From positions 169,798 through 233,797 of the forward strand of contig CH002478.1 of the NCBI GenBank assembly GCA_000149265.1: a stretch of DNA of 64,000 nt, given 5' to 3'. Each line of letters starts with the position of its first letter. Within the stretch, counting starts at the first letter, position 1. The stretch comes from Ciona savignyi (taxonomy: Eukaryota > Chordata > Ascidiacea > Phlebobranchia > Cionidae). Below the pieces are notes generated by a model. That model did not search any database, was not told where the DNA came from, and saw only the letters and a list, made by a program, of their open reading frames with translations. Below are positions 49,201 through 60,300 of the stretch, one piece after another. Position numbers and translations under genes: made by a program.

Positions 49201-51298
49201 GCTTTTTTGAGCATAGCTTTTAAACGTCTGCTTTAATTTGGATCATGTTTGGATGAATGGTAGTGCTTTACTACTTACAAGAAAGTAAAAAATAACTAGG
49301 GAAATACCCCAAAAATTAAGATTTGTGTAACAAGAATTGGTTAATCGTTTACCAATTTTCTTTAAGCTACCATCAAATCAGCACCGTTTTTGGCAAAGAA
49401 AGTTAAAGGTCGGGCAGCCGTAAAGGGAGGCAAAGAAATAACGCGCTTGTTAGGCTTTTTGTGACCGCATTGTATTGCATATTCTTTTAGAACACGTCAC
49501 ACATACGAATGTAAGATAATAGGGAAGTGTATCTTTGAAATGCGATTATCAGGTAACAGCACAACGCGAAAAAAATGTATTTATAAAAATACGGCGGCTG
49601 TTTTATTTTAATAACAATTTATACCACAGCAAAATACTAATCTAAGATTGATTATCGGCGAGTTAAAATAATTTTTATATTTTGATTCCGGACATTTCGT
49701 TTAGCACAGACAGGTAATTCACGTCAGAAAAGCGTGCGTTTTACCAACCAACGAACAGATCAGAGTCAAAAAAGAGTTAACGGTTAAACGGTTAAAATTT
49801 GACGTGACGGTTAACCATAAAAACGGTAACCGTGGTTAACCGTGAATTTTTCGCACCCCTATGTACAACCGTCCAAAATGTTGAACACGAGAGTGTAGTT
49901 TAATATATACTTTAGAGTACCTGTAACTTTTTCCGTTCAACAGCCACCAACGACTTATACTTATCATACAAAGGTTCCATATGCTTGCTGTACATAGAAG
50001 AATGTCGACAAACAAATGAATCTACAAACGGGAAACGGAGGTTATGTAAGGCATGGGAGCGAAATTTCCCAAAATTAAAAACAGAAAACGTTATCGATCC
50101 CTCTACTTTGGACAGGTCCACGCAACTCGCCCATCAAAAAAATATTAAATAAGATAAGTTATTAATTATGCTATAGGGTATTATCTTTTCTTAAGGCTTT
50201 GTTTTCTAAGCAGGCGACCATGACAGTTTTTTTCGTTTCCTTAGTGAAAACACGCAACATCATTCTTTTTTTTGAAAAAAAAAGTAACTAGTAAAGTTTG
50301 TGTTCACCTTTGACAGTTACCACGTCAGCCTGCTTATTTTACAAGTTTTAAACGAGAGTCTAAATTTCAACAACGAAAAAACATACATTGCATGATTGCG
50401 AATAAAGTAAGACTATTTTTCCTAATTTAGAAAGATACGTATGCGGTAAGTGTCATGTATCCGTTTTATTTACCCAGTCTTAAAAATGAGTGGTAACAAT
50501 GTTATAAAATGGTCGACACGCGAGATTACACAATGCAAAAACCCACCTTGCACATTGTTGGTCCAAGAGGCCAATACCCGTATATCTGACGTACTAAGTT
50601 CAAAGGCAGTGTTAAAACACCGAGGAGTAAATCCGAGGTAGCCAGGGAGCACAGGAAAATGTACTGAGGTGTCCTCAACTTTTTGAACTTGCACACAGCA
50701 ATAACAATGAGGGAATTCCCAAGGACAGTGATAAAAATTAGAATGCACACGAGCATGGAAATAATTGCCTAGAAAATTTATTATTAAAAGAAAAAATTGT
50801 GCACAGTTAATTTGGTAAGAAGGGGCAATTATTTGTTATCTCTATTTGTAAATAAGACCCGACTTTATTCGCATCGTCTTGGGTATGACGCTTAACTTGT
50901 GGTATAATGAGTTACTGGCTTAAAGCGTGCATGGTGGGAACTAATGCAGAGTGTTGGATATGGTTAATTCATCTATACTGTTTCAACCCATTGATTTACC
51001 GGATCGGGACAACGTCCTTTCATCGGATCGGGACAAAGGCTTATACTGACCGAGCTCACAGCTCGAACCTAGTCAAGTGTTGAATATACTGCAATGGAGC
51101 CGACAAACCGACTGTATGCACACTGATTTAGATGAAATATTGTTATCACATTCAGGGATAGATCAATAACAGGCTTGCCAAACATAGACCTGTGTTTAAA
51201 CAATTGTAAGTTTGACTTACTGTTTTCGTTACTCTAAAGTCGAGATCATCATTTTCGACAGCATCTGCGGTCTTCGGATAACCGCAAGAGTTGTTCAT
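46201..51298 (-). CDS. Aminergic-type class A GPCR, complete, SRW in place of DRY
   Basis: Seven minus-strand exons join in phase: 51298-51221, 50768-50547, 50021-49921, 48165-48075, 47834-47685, 46988-46825 and 46402-46201; 335 residues. TM1 has TVLGNSLIVIAV. TM2 has CSLATSDLLLGVLTLP. TM3 is FVDILLCTASIWNLCMIS, with the Asp that binds amines. TM4 is MVLGVWFWSGMV. TM5 has FSSCSSFYIPLVIM. TM6 is MGVFIICWFPFF with the CWxP motif, and TM7 has FEWFAYCNSALTPLIY. The general layout matches dopamine, serotonin, adrenergic and octopamine receptors, and I cannot say which ligand. The G-protein DRY motif reads S-R-W, and NPxxY reads TPLIY. Intracellular loop 3 is short. The third exon is easily missed because a longer ORF overlaps it in another frame. 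No upstream partner gene suggests a pathway. Confidence 0.9.
48350..48500 (-). repeat. Decayed copy of the tRNA-like repeat
   Basis: Contains 'aagttttgaacctatgacgggct', an 'accatttttggg' spacer and 'ggtatatgtata', a weak match to the copies at 52.2-52.6 kb. It lies in the GPCR intron between exons 3 and 4. Confidence 0.4.
48640..49335 (+). repeat. Second array of the ~335-bp tandem repeat (two units)
   Basis: A T-rich leader (48672-48710) preceded by 'gggacacatattgtgttttt' is followed by 'tggcatggcatgtcgcc'. A second unit starts near 49015 ('gtgacagacatggtatg'). Shared blocks are 'ggaatcgcaataaaac', 'tagatatgcaaaaac' and 'aggggaattccccgg'. Same orientation as the array at 20.2 kb. It is in the GPCR intron between exons 3 and 4. 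Confidence 0.8.
49770..49865. repeat. hAT-like terminal sequence with GGTTAACCG repeats
   Basis: On the minus strand it reads TAGGGGTGCGAAAAATTC, a common hAT terminus, followed by several copies of GGTTAACCG or close variants. Only one end was found, so the element is a fragment or its partner end has decayed. Confidence 0.4.
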
Positions 51299-51715
51299 AT
51301 CTTTGTTCTAAAATTCCTTTACTTATAAACTCTTTAGGATTCAACTATGCTTTTTTACTTACCTTTAATGTCCTTAAACATATACTCGGTCCCTAAAAAT
51401 ATTTCTATATCATGGTACAAATACGTACATTACTTTATATAATAAAGTTGACACAATCAGCATAGCTCACATTTATTAAAAATCGTGCTAAAATATCCAA
51501 ATTAGTGCTAAAATATCCAAATTAAAACGATCCACCCTGGCACTACACAAATGCATATCCTGCCATCTGTACCGTTTGTGTGACAACGCGTGGTTTTGAC
51601 GTTTTTCCAATAATCATCAACTAAAAACAAAAAAACAAAAGAAAAATATGTTTTTGCACCTGGACCTTTTTAATCAAACCTAGTATGAAAAAATGTATTT
51701 ATAATTAAAATGCTG
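51299..51715. other. GPCR 5' flank with a 20-bp tandem duplication
   Basis: Upstream region of the receptor gene. The 20-base sequence gtgctaaaatatccaaatta is present twice in a row at 51485-51504 and 51505-51524. Otherwise AT-rich with no clear core promoter element. Confidence 0.5.
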
Positions 51716-51815
51716 NNNNNNNNNNNNNNNNNNNNNNNNNNNNNNNNNNNNNNNNNNNNNNNNNNNNNNNNNNNNNNNNNNNNNNNNNNNNNNNNNNNNN
51801 NNNNNNNNNNNNNNN
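51716..51815. other. Assembly gap (100 N)
   Basis: One hundred unknown bases upstream of the GPCR gene. The flanks do not match each other. Confidence 0.99.
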
Positions 51816-52190
51816 AAAGAGAGCGACAATTCTTTGTTTAACGATAACACGATGAAATCTTTAAAAGCGAGCCACTTTACAAATAAATTAAAAAAACAAT
51901 CTGGCAGTAATACTGTGAGATATTAAGTTTAATCATATGATAATAATGTTTTTTTATTTAACAAACGTCACAACGGCAATTATAAACAAACGTTAATAAT
52001 AGTTAATAACTTGCCAGGAAAAATGCAATAAAATTGCGCATTATACAGTTCAGTGGCACACTATATGGTTGATAAATGTAACATCTGTGTTGTATTGTGT
52101 TCACGTCGTTGACGTTTGTTTTTTTTAAGTGACATTCATTGTTTGCCCTTAATGCTAGGGGCCTGACAATCACAATATTTTAACTTTTTT

Positions 52191-52602
52191 TACCGAACGA
52201 AGTTTCGAACCCATGATGGGCTCGTCACTTGGACCGTTTTTGTATATCGGTATATGTATCGGTCGCGTTAACCATTCGGCCACCCGACCGTACTAGTTGT
52301 TTGTTTTTTTTTACCGAGTCAAGTTTCGAGCACATGATGGGCTCGTCACCAGGACCGTTTTTGTATAGGTAGTTATATGTATCGGTCGCGTTAACCATTT
52401 GGCCACACGACCGTACTAGTTTGTTACGTCATGACAAACTTGCCCAATTTACCATGCTGCCTCTTGTGATTGTATTTTCTATCGAATATTGATTTTTTTG
52501 TTTTTACCGAGCCAAGTTTTAAATCCAAGATCGTGTTTAGGACCGTTTTTGTATAGAGTCGGTATATGTATCGGTCGCGTCAACCATTCGGCCACACGAC
52601 CG
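52191..52602 (-). repeat. Three tandem tRNA-like repeats
   Basis: Near-identical copies at 52191-52290, 52312-52413 and 52505-52602. On the minus strand each starts with GGTCG followed by GGCCGAATGGTTAACGCG (an A-box-like sequence). A spacer with 'tacaaaaacggtcc' follows, then 'catgggttcgaaactt' (B-box-like) and finally a run of T (template for a pol III stop). They look like shortened, tRNA-Ser/Leu-like genes without a proper anticodon arm. Related single copies are at 44.5 kb and 48.4 kb. Confidence 0.75.
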
Positions 52603-52983
52603 TACTTGTGCGCGTTTAAAACTTATCCACAATCGCGTTGGGAACCTGAAGCGCACCCAAATGTCGCAATTCTGGACGAGCAGGGACGCCTAAAAGTAAG
52701 AATCTACAATAAATATAAGATCTTTACGTCAATTAAAATAATTTCGGTATTTATACAGGTAATGGGGTTTTGGCAATATACCGGTACTGGATAAATATAG
52801 ATAATTCATGAGATACTTGGCGATTGGAAAAACACAAATTGAAAGATTGTACTCAGTTATGGTAGAATAACTATAATGACCAAAACCGTGTACTTGTTTA
52901 CTGGCTAAGTATTAAGTAATCGATTAAACTTAATCTTAACTATATTTAGATTAAGTTTCCGAGAATACACGGAAGATGTTTTA

Positions 52984-53190
52984 GGATAAGATATTCATTT
53001 TTATGTCCGTGAATGGGGAAATGAAATAAACGTTATCACACGCAGACAGTCAAATACCTCGCACCCACCGTCGGGTGAGACAATCTTTAAATTTTGGTAG
53101 AACCAATTTATCACATCCACAGGGTTCGGGCAATGTCTGCAAGTGGGTTGCCCAAGAACACATCCGACTAGATAAAGACGACTCAACTAC
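52984..53190 (-). mobile_element. SINE copy (diverged)
   Basis: Matches the fuller copy at 53703 along its length: 'aggataagatattcat', 'gtccgtgaatgggga', 'cacccaccgtcgggt', 'ttggtagaacca' and 'ttgcccaagaacacatccgactag'. It ends before the tRNA-like head. Confidence 0.7.
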
Positions 53191-53479
53191 GCCCAAGTTA
53201 CTTAGTCGAACTATGACGGGAGTTTGTCAGAGCACCACATATCCACAATCCGGCCAAGAAGCGATGCATCATGCATGATAGTGTATTAAATGGAAAGATT
53301 CCATTGTATTACTGGGTTCGTTCGTTAAGCGTCTTACCTAACCAGAAAACTATATAGGTTTTAATGGTACTATATACTATAACGTCTAAAGAAACACATT
53401 ACGTAAAAAAGCCTTAATAAAATTGCACGGCAAAACCGCCACAACCCATGCTGATAAGGTCAAGCAACACCCTGGATTT
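53191..53479. other. Intergenic spacer between repeats
   Basis: Nothing recognised. A possible exon-like stretch lies further left (about 52630-52696, plus strand), but it has no acceptor or start. Confidence 0.4.
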
Positions 53480-53700
53480 TTTTACCACGAATTTTGGATT
53501 CTGCATATCTAAACCATGTTACCTATTATAAAAACAAAGTTTCATTGCGATTCCATTGCCCTTCTGTTTGCCATGGCTGTCACAATCATGATTCAGAAAC
53601 GAATCTTCATTTTTAGGGTATTTTCCTATGTTATATTTTTCTTCCTTCTAATTGGTAAAGCAGCTAACGCACTAACATCTACCAAAAAATCTGATCAAAA
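53480..53700 (-). repeat. Inverted single unit of the ~335-bp repeat
   Basis: Reads on the minus strand like the 20.2-kb units: 'gaaaataccctaaaaatgaag', 'aatcatgattgtgacagcc', 'ggaatcgcaatgaaac' and 'tagatatgcagaatcc'. Third locus of the family and the only inverted one. The ORF 53516-53704 is an antisense product of it. Confidence 0.75.
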
Positions 53701-53702
53701 TT

Positions 53703-54008
53703 AGACCAGGATAGGATAGGATAGGATATTCATGTTTATCCCCGTGAATGGGAAAACCCCAGGGGTTATCACACGGGCAATCGTCAGATCACCTCGCGCC
53801 CATCGTCGGGTTACCGGCGCTATTGCAGTGTGTTGTGTATGATAGACACGTTCCTTCAATTTGGTAGAACCCATTAATCCGCTGGGTTCAGGCAATGTCC
53901 GTAAAGTGCCTTGCCCAAGGACACAACCGACTAGCTAGCGACCAGTTACGTACCTGCAACCTTTCGATTGAAAGGCGACGCACTTAACCGCTAGACCATC
54001 GGGCCGGA
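53703..54008 (-). mobile_element. tRNA-headed SINE, near full length
   Basis: On the minus strand the head is tRNA-like: GATGGTCTAGCGGTTAAG (A box), a CCTTTCAATCGAAAGG stem-loop and a decayed B box. A conserved body follows (gcctt...ctagctagtcgg...cccattaat). It ends in a (GGATA)n/(TATCC)n simple tail at 53706-53722. Other copies in the window: 52984, 56592, 61404, and fragments at 15283 and 63838. It may be the ascidian SINE known as Cics-1, but I cannot confirm the name. Confidence 0.8.
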
Positions 54009-54599
54009 GGACCAACCGTCCAAGCGCTAATTTTGGACGACATTTGTTAACCATAAACATCTAACATATAAAATATATTGAAGTTCGTATAGGCCACGCC
54101 AGTTCTAGTCTTCTACACGCAAGTCTAGTAAGAAATCTTGAAATTTAAATACAAATGGTATTTGATTGATTTATCGCTGTAAACAGTTTTTGGTTAGTTT
54201 AATGCATATTTTCCAGTTTAATTTAAATTGAACGACGTCGGACAATTTTAAAATGTTACTTCAATAAACAAGCATACTGGAACATTTAGTAAAAACACAT
54301 TTATAATATTTTGATTGTCCAAACACACTCGAACATTAATAAGCAATTTTCTGCAAAAACTCCGAGACGCACGCAGTCACACAGAAAATTTGTGCGTGTT
54401 GAATTTCACCAGCTATCTGACATCACCGGATTTGAGAGAGACAAGGAGAGAAAGGTTCTCTCTATCGGTAGACAAGTCTAGGCCGGTCCTGCAGAAAAGT
54501 TGTATATATACAGCTAAAGGCGTAGTGGAACTATCACTTTACTGTGTGATACAGGAAAACTAGTAAGGCAAGAGAATTTTTCCTTGCTTTATTCATTAG

Positions 54600-55056
54600 G
54601 TGAACGGTGCATAAATTCACTCTGCCCTGTTGTTCACGTTACTTCGGTAAGGTGCAACTCGAAGGGCTAGGTCTGAGCTGCGGAATCGCATCACCCTGTG
54701 GTAGTGCGGTTAACCAGCGCTGCCTCCAGCTACCCACTGGAGGGCGTGAATTTAGGTGTCGGGATACCTTAAGCAATAGAACCCCTCCCTACGTGGCTTG
54801 CACGCTGTGGAGAGATGCCTGCGAAGGGCGTCTTTTCCAGCACCCACATCCTAGGGATACCCAGCCCCCCTCCCTACGTGGCTTGCACGCTGTGTAGAGA
54901 TGCCTGCGAAAGGTGTCTCTTACAGCAACCACATACTAGGGAAACCTCCCCCAGTGGATTAATTTTCACATTGCACGAGGGGATCGGCCTAAGGCCACCA
55001 ACTCGCACTAAGTGCACAATTTTGCTTTTTTTTGGCTTAACAACCAAAAAAAAAAA
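54600..55056 (+). mobile_element. Possible retroposon 3' end with internal duplication and poly(A)
   Basis: A GC-richer block contains an 85-bp direct duplication beginning ccctccctacgtggcttgca (54783 and 54868). It ends in a run of about 17 A (55039-55056). The poly(A) end suggests a LINE- or mRNA-derived insertion. No reverse transcriptase is present. It lies 170 bp upstream of TEX264. Confidence 0.5.
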
Positions 55057-55227
55057 AAAAACTAGTAGGTAAGTTCACTTGTGGAACTGCATATTACAAT
55101 AATTAGGGTTTTTTAAAAACTGCTCGCATGTTAGTTGGTTGTATCCCTCGGCTGGGCACCAACATTACATGAACATCCTATCCTACTAACGGCACGATTT
55201 TTTTCAACAGTACTCGAGGCCTACATA

Positions 55228-56166
55228 ATGGATTACACCAGTATTGGTATGATTGTTGGAGCCATCGGGCTCGTTGGCTTGATGGCCGCGTACAAACTTG
55301 GCGTTTTATTTGGTGTAAAAGTTTCTGTTGGAAAACCAAACCTTGGACATTCATGGGTGGCCTACAAGTACTACAGCGGAAGTTATGAAGACTGTGGACC
55401 ACAATTTTCCTCCACTGGCAAGGATTTTCCGATTTTACCGTTAGTTGGAATTTGCTATGATTTTGATGATAAAAAGAAGGTATGTAGGAAAGTAGCCAAT
55501 GTACATTAACGGCTGAATATGTGCTATATGTTGTGTTATACAACCTTTCATATTTGCGTTTTAGTAGGATACTTCCCCAACGTAATAAATTTTCAAAAAG
55601 GCACTTACAAATGTTTTTCTTTTTTAGATCAAAATGGGATATATTGTCGGTGCCCTTTTGTCTGAAAATGAACCACCTTTGCCTCAAGTTATCAAATCTG
55701 CTGAGAGCCTCAACTACAAAGTAGTGGAACTGCCTGGAATTCCAAGTTCAGTAAATGCACAATTCCCATTTTACGAGTCAATTGCTATTGTCTCTGCAAT
55801 TTTGGGGGCCATGAAAGTCTACCCAGCAATCTCTAAGTTCACAAAGGTTAGTTTGAGGTGGACCAGTAGAAATATAGTGTGATAGTGTAATGACACTTGT
55901 ACAAAAAGCATACATATTTTACTGTAAGTTAAGTATAAATGTACGTGTCGTAAAATGTAGTAAGTAAAAATGTTAAATATAAAGGTATTTCTATTGTGGT
56001 GGGTGGTAAATAAAACTATATCGGTAATCTGTATATAACTTTCTGTTTCTAGGCCAACTCTCTATGTGCATACCCTGGATTGGAAATATACAGAAGCAAT
56101 ACTGTAGAGTACATGTTTCCTTTAAGCCAACAGACAAACTTCTTTGTTCCAGAAGCTAAAGAGTAA
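55228..56166 (+). CDS. TEX264: TEX264 homologue, short form without C-terminal tail
   Basis: Three exons in phase: 55228-55479, 55628-55846 and 56053-56166; 194 residues against 313 in human. The N terminus has one membrane segment (SIGMIVGAIGLVGLMAAY). The GyrI-like domain follows: HSWVAYKYYSGSYEDCG, MGYIVGALLSENEPP, NAQFPFYESIAIVSA, LCAYPGLEIYR and FFVPEAKE, all aligning with human TEX264. The stop TAA comes exactly after PEAKE, where the human protein continues into an acidic, disordered tail with the LC3-binding FEEL motif. TEX264 is an ER-membrane receptor for ER-phagy and a p97 cofactor. Without the tail this form should lack the known LC3 contact. AG at 55209-55210, just before the 5' UTR, could be a spliced-leader acceptor. 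AATAAA at 56485. Confidence 0.92.
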
Positions 56167-56591
56167 TTTCAAATCATCTGATGATGTACCGTATACCGTA
56201 ATATTTATACCACAAAATTTGGAAATTTTAGCTGCATTTTAAACAAAAAATTATAATTAATGTATGTTCAAGGCCTTTGTACTAATACTTGTTTTTATAA
56301 CATAGCTTTTTGTGATTCTAACACCTAAAATTGTACATTTATTGTTAGAATTCACAATTTTTTGTATCACTTGCTGTATATTTTTTGCATTTTAAGTGAA
56401 ACATTTCACCATTCTTTTCTTGGTTTCATAAATGTACCTTGGTACCGAAATTTATTTTAAACATCATTGCATTTTTTCTTCTGTAATAAATAAATGTACA
56501 AATTGTATATATAGTTAAAATGATTAGTTCATCAGAAAGTCCTGGATATCAAATTGATTTTCAACAAACCTATTTTTAATACAATGATGTA

Positions 56592-56825
56592 TATAGGATA
56601 GAATATTCAAGCCGTGTTAGTGTTATCTCATGGGCTATAGTCAGCACCCCACGTTGGGTTACCGGGGTGTTGTATTTGAGACTTCTATTCAGTTTTAGTA
56701 GAGCACATTAATATTATATATATTATGAGTTCAGACAATGGCTACTAAGCCCGGTCCATGGACAAGGGCGACCAGCTAGCTACCCTTTGCCTAAAAGGTG
56801 ACGCACCAAGCTACTCGGCTGGACA
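56592..56825 (-). mobile_element. SINE copy (diverged)
   Basis: Shares 'taggatagaatattca', 'caccccacgttgggttaccgg', 'ctagctacc' and 'aaaaggtgacgcacc' with the 53.7-kb copy, including the tRNA-like head at its right end. It lies downstream of the TEX264 polyadenylation signal. Confidence 0.65.
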
Positions 56826-57368
56826 AATGTGAAATTATTATCATCACAAACTCAAAACCACGATCAAAATTTTACAGCTGAAAGGACCAAATTAAATGGC
56901 CATTGACTCAATATGGTTCATTTTCAAGATACTCTTCTTTAACGGCCTTTCGCAAAACAAATTAATATAGTACAGTTCTAAGAACTAATACAATTACAAT
57001 GTTCAACCATAAAACGAAAGTTTATTATCGAATTTGTTGCAGGGGGATTTTTAGGGGAATACCTAAACAAAATGTTTATTGGTAAAGTAGATGAGATGTA
57101 AGAGTTCAAAGAAATTGCAGCTTAATATTTCTTTCTTGGTATTATTATATATGGTCTTGCTTGTTATTATTATATAAAATACCAAACGATAGTCTTATAA
57201 GTGTGCGTGTTTAAAAAATATATTTAGTAATTTGAAGATATATCAAAACTTCCAGTTTTTTTTTTATCTTTTCTCAACACTAATTACCACATATTATCCA
57301 ACTTAGTATGCCATGCTTTTTGCTTATGTTTTGTTTTAGATGTTTTAGGCTTGCGTATCTCAAAGAAA
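56826..57368. other. TEX264-AAMP spacer
   Basis: AT-rich spacer. A polypyrimidine-AG (57326-57339) shortly before the AAMP start may be a spliced-leader acceptor, as is common in ascidian mRNAs. This is inference only. Confidence 0.4.
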
Positions 57369-60300
57369 ATGGAAAACGAAAATATTCAAGGTAAGTTAAC
57401 TGTTGAAACTCAAGGGAGGCTAGAACCTGTAAGGGTAGCATATTGTATTAGCATTTAATCTCATATAATTGATAATTGTTTTAAATTTCACATTCTACAT
57501 AAAAAAGTAATAAGGATAAAACCAAATAAATCTTGTTGGTTAAATGAATAATTTCATTCTTCTATTTGAAAAAGTGGTATTTACAAACCATAATCACTTC
57601 AAGGTTATGGGCCAGGTTAAATTATCCCAATTCGACTCGGCACCTCTAAATACTACAGGATCGCTTGGACCGGTTGGAGCGCATAGAGCGCTTGGATCGT
57701 TTAGTATACTTTGTTATTACAAAAGCCATGATATTAATATTAGGGTTGGGGTTAAAGTTAGTTCTGGGGTTAAGATTAGTGTTTGGTACAGGGTTATAAT
57801 TACTTTCTATAGCAATCCAAGTGATACAAGCGCTCCAAGCCATCCTATACTGTTTAGAGGCACCCAATTCGACTTTGGCATACACTGTTTTGAAACCAAA
57901 GTTCTTTTAACTAAGAATATAAAACGCGGGAAAACGAAAGACGGAAGTAAAAAGTTAAAACATTTTACAAGGTGGTACAATTAAAAAAATTACACAAATT
58001 TCTAATCAAACTGTTTTTTTGACTGGTAATTTTCGATTTATAAAAAATGTAAAATATTGATACCTAATAGTATTAACTCTTTCACTCCCGGCCAAATGCA
58101 TTAATTTAAACATGCTGTCCCGCAGTGTTTTTTACAATTTTTTGTCATTTTCAAATTAGCACAGTTTTTCTCAAATTTATGCTATGATTTAATATTTAGT
58201 ATGGTTGGAAAGATAATTTATCCCTCTTTTAAACATACCGCACACCTAGAATCTACCTCCAATAAAGAATATATTATGTAAACTTTAGTGAACACCACTT
58301 TTTATGTAAAGAAAATTCTGCTCGACTTTGAAAATTTTGAGGTGCACTGACAAACGAAATACTCACTAATTATTGGTATGCCCAAATGATATGAAAATTG
58401 GAATGTAGATTGTCTAATAGTTTTTGTACTCAGGAAAATTTGAACTGTATTTGTATCTTCCAGTAGTTTTTTTACTATTCCTAAATTGAAATTTTCCTTT
58501 ATTCTAACTATATTATGAAAAATTGAACCAAAACGCATTGAAGTTTTTAGTTTTGTAGAACTAAAATAGTAAAAAGTATAAATAAGAACAGTGACGGAAG
58601 TGTAAAAAGGGCATACAAAAGCAAACAAACACAAATACTATATCCAATATTCTTCAAAGCAGGGCACACCGAACTAGCTAGTCTCGCCGCCTTTTTCTTT
58701 ATCGTGCGCTTAGCAGGCCCAGCTGGATTCATGCTTTGGTGAACACGAAGCATAAACGCCTGCTGCGAAAACGTCACCAACGCTCTCCTTTTTTTCTCAA
58801 CCGCACGAAATTCACAGAGAATGTAAAGAAAGACTTGCTTGACAAAAAGAGCTTCTCCGCAAGTTAACGCGACTCCTATTGGCTGAGTTAGTCACTTGTA
58901 AATTCGTGTAAAATCGATAGAAATAAGAGGCGAAGCCTTGAAAAAGAAAGGCTATCACTCCTCGCATTTTTAATATTTCTCCACGAAAATTACAGAAAAT
59001 AAAATATAGGGTTTCCTTGATCGAATGAGCCATAGCTGAGGTCTCTACCATTACGCATTGCGGAGAAATCGTTTTTTAGATTTGCACCCATTTATGTACA
59101 GACGGGATATCATGTTTTCCCACCAACTCGCGATATATGGCGAGTTGGGATGGAAAGAGTTAATATTCACACATTTATAAAGTTTTTGCACATTATTCCT
59201 TTGGATTTGTTGTAGCCCTTGCAAAAACCTTAATTTGTGTAGCTTTAATACAATAACCGCTGGGGCTATATGCACTAAGCACCTGAATATTCATAACCAG
59301 GTTAAGGATACCTTTAATTTGATGTATAGCTTATATACAGTAACCTCGGACGGCTATATGCATGAAGCGTCTGAATATTCATAACTTGGCTTTACAGGGG
59401 GATGCACTGGAAGGTGTTGCAGTCTTATAATCAATATGAAAACTTATAGAGATTTTGCTTATTTTTCCTTTGGATATGTAGCCCCCTTTAAATTAATACT
59501 TAGCGTCTAAATATTCACAACCCATGGTTTTGGGATGCAATGGAAGATGTAGTTTTCTTATCCAGATGAACACCTAGAAAGTTTTCGCCCATTATTCCTT
59601 AAGCTAGTTTGTACCACTTTTAATTACCTTTAATTTGATGTATAAGTAACAGATAAAGTAATGGATGTTACATTTGCTAAAGCATTCTTTAATTTGTGTG
59701 GTATCCACTGTTTTTTTACCTTACTCGCAGAACGACAAAAACATTTCTTTTTCGTCTTCCATTTTCTAAGTTTTATATTTCTAGAAAAAAAAGAACTTTG
59801 GTGTTTTGAACAGGGAAAACTATAAGTTCATTAAAATTAAAAAAATAGATCCTTGGAGATAGTGCTATGGTCGGAGTTAGAGTTAGTGTCAGTTTTGGGG
59901 TTAAAGTTAGTATTTGGGGTAGAGTTAGAATTAGTTTCTGTACTTTTAGTGACCCCCCTTCAGTATTGCCCGTTTCGAATGGTTTGATATAGTTTTATTA
60001 TTCATTTTCTCATATTTCATAAAGGAAAACTTAACATCCCAGATGAGTTGGTTGAACAGATGGAGGATGCAGATCTAAGAGATATTGAAGAGGATGATAA
60101 TGATCTTTATGACAATTCCGACGTTGTGTTTACTGAACATGAAGGTTTGTTATTTTTAAAGTTTCTTTTTGTAAAAATATTATTTTATTTTGTCAAATTT
60201 ACCATTAATTTTTAAAAAAATGTTCTTAATTCAGGTTCAGTGTTTGTTGTAAGCGTCGATCCAAAGTATGGAAAATACGCTGTGTCAGGAGGGGAAGATG

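Noticed and set aside
49912..50121. ORF on the minus strand (69 aa) over the GPCR exon 3
   Set aside because: It is the wrong frame. Splicing at 50021/49921 in another frame gives a clear TM3 that fits the flanking exons in phase.
48166..50546. First impression that the GPCR lacked its TM3 exon
   Set aside because: The exon was found at 49921-50021. Only the DRY motif is altered.
52630..52696. Plus-strand exon-like stretch ending at a GTAAGA donor (HPNVAILDEQGRLK)
   Set aside because: There is no acceptor or start, and it adjoins a tRNA-like repeat. It could be a gene relic, but support is too thin.
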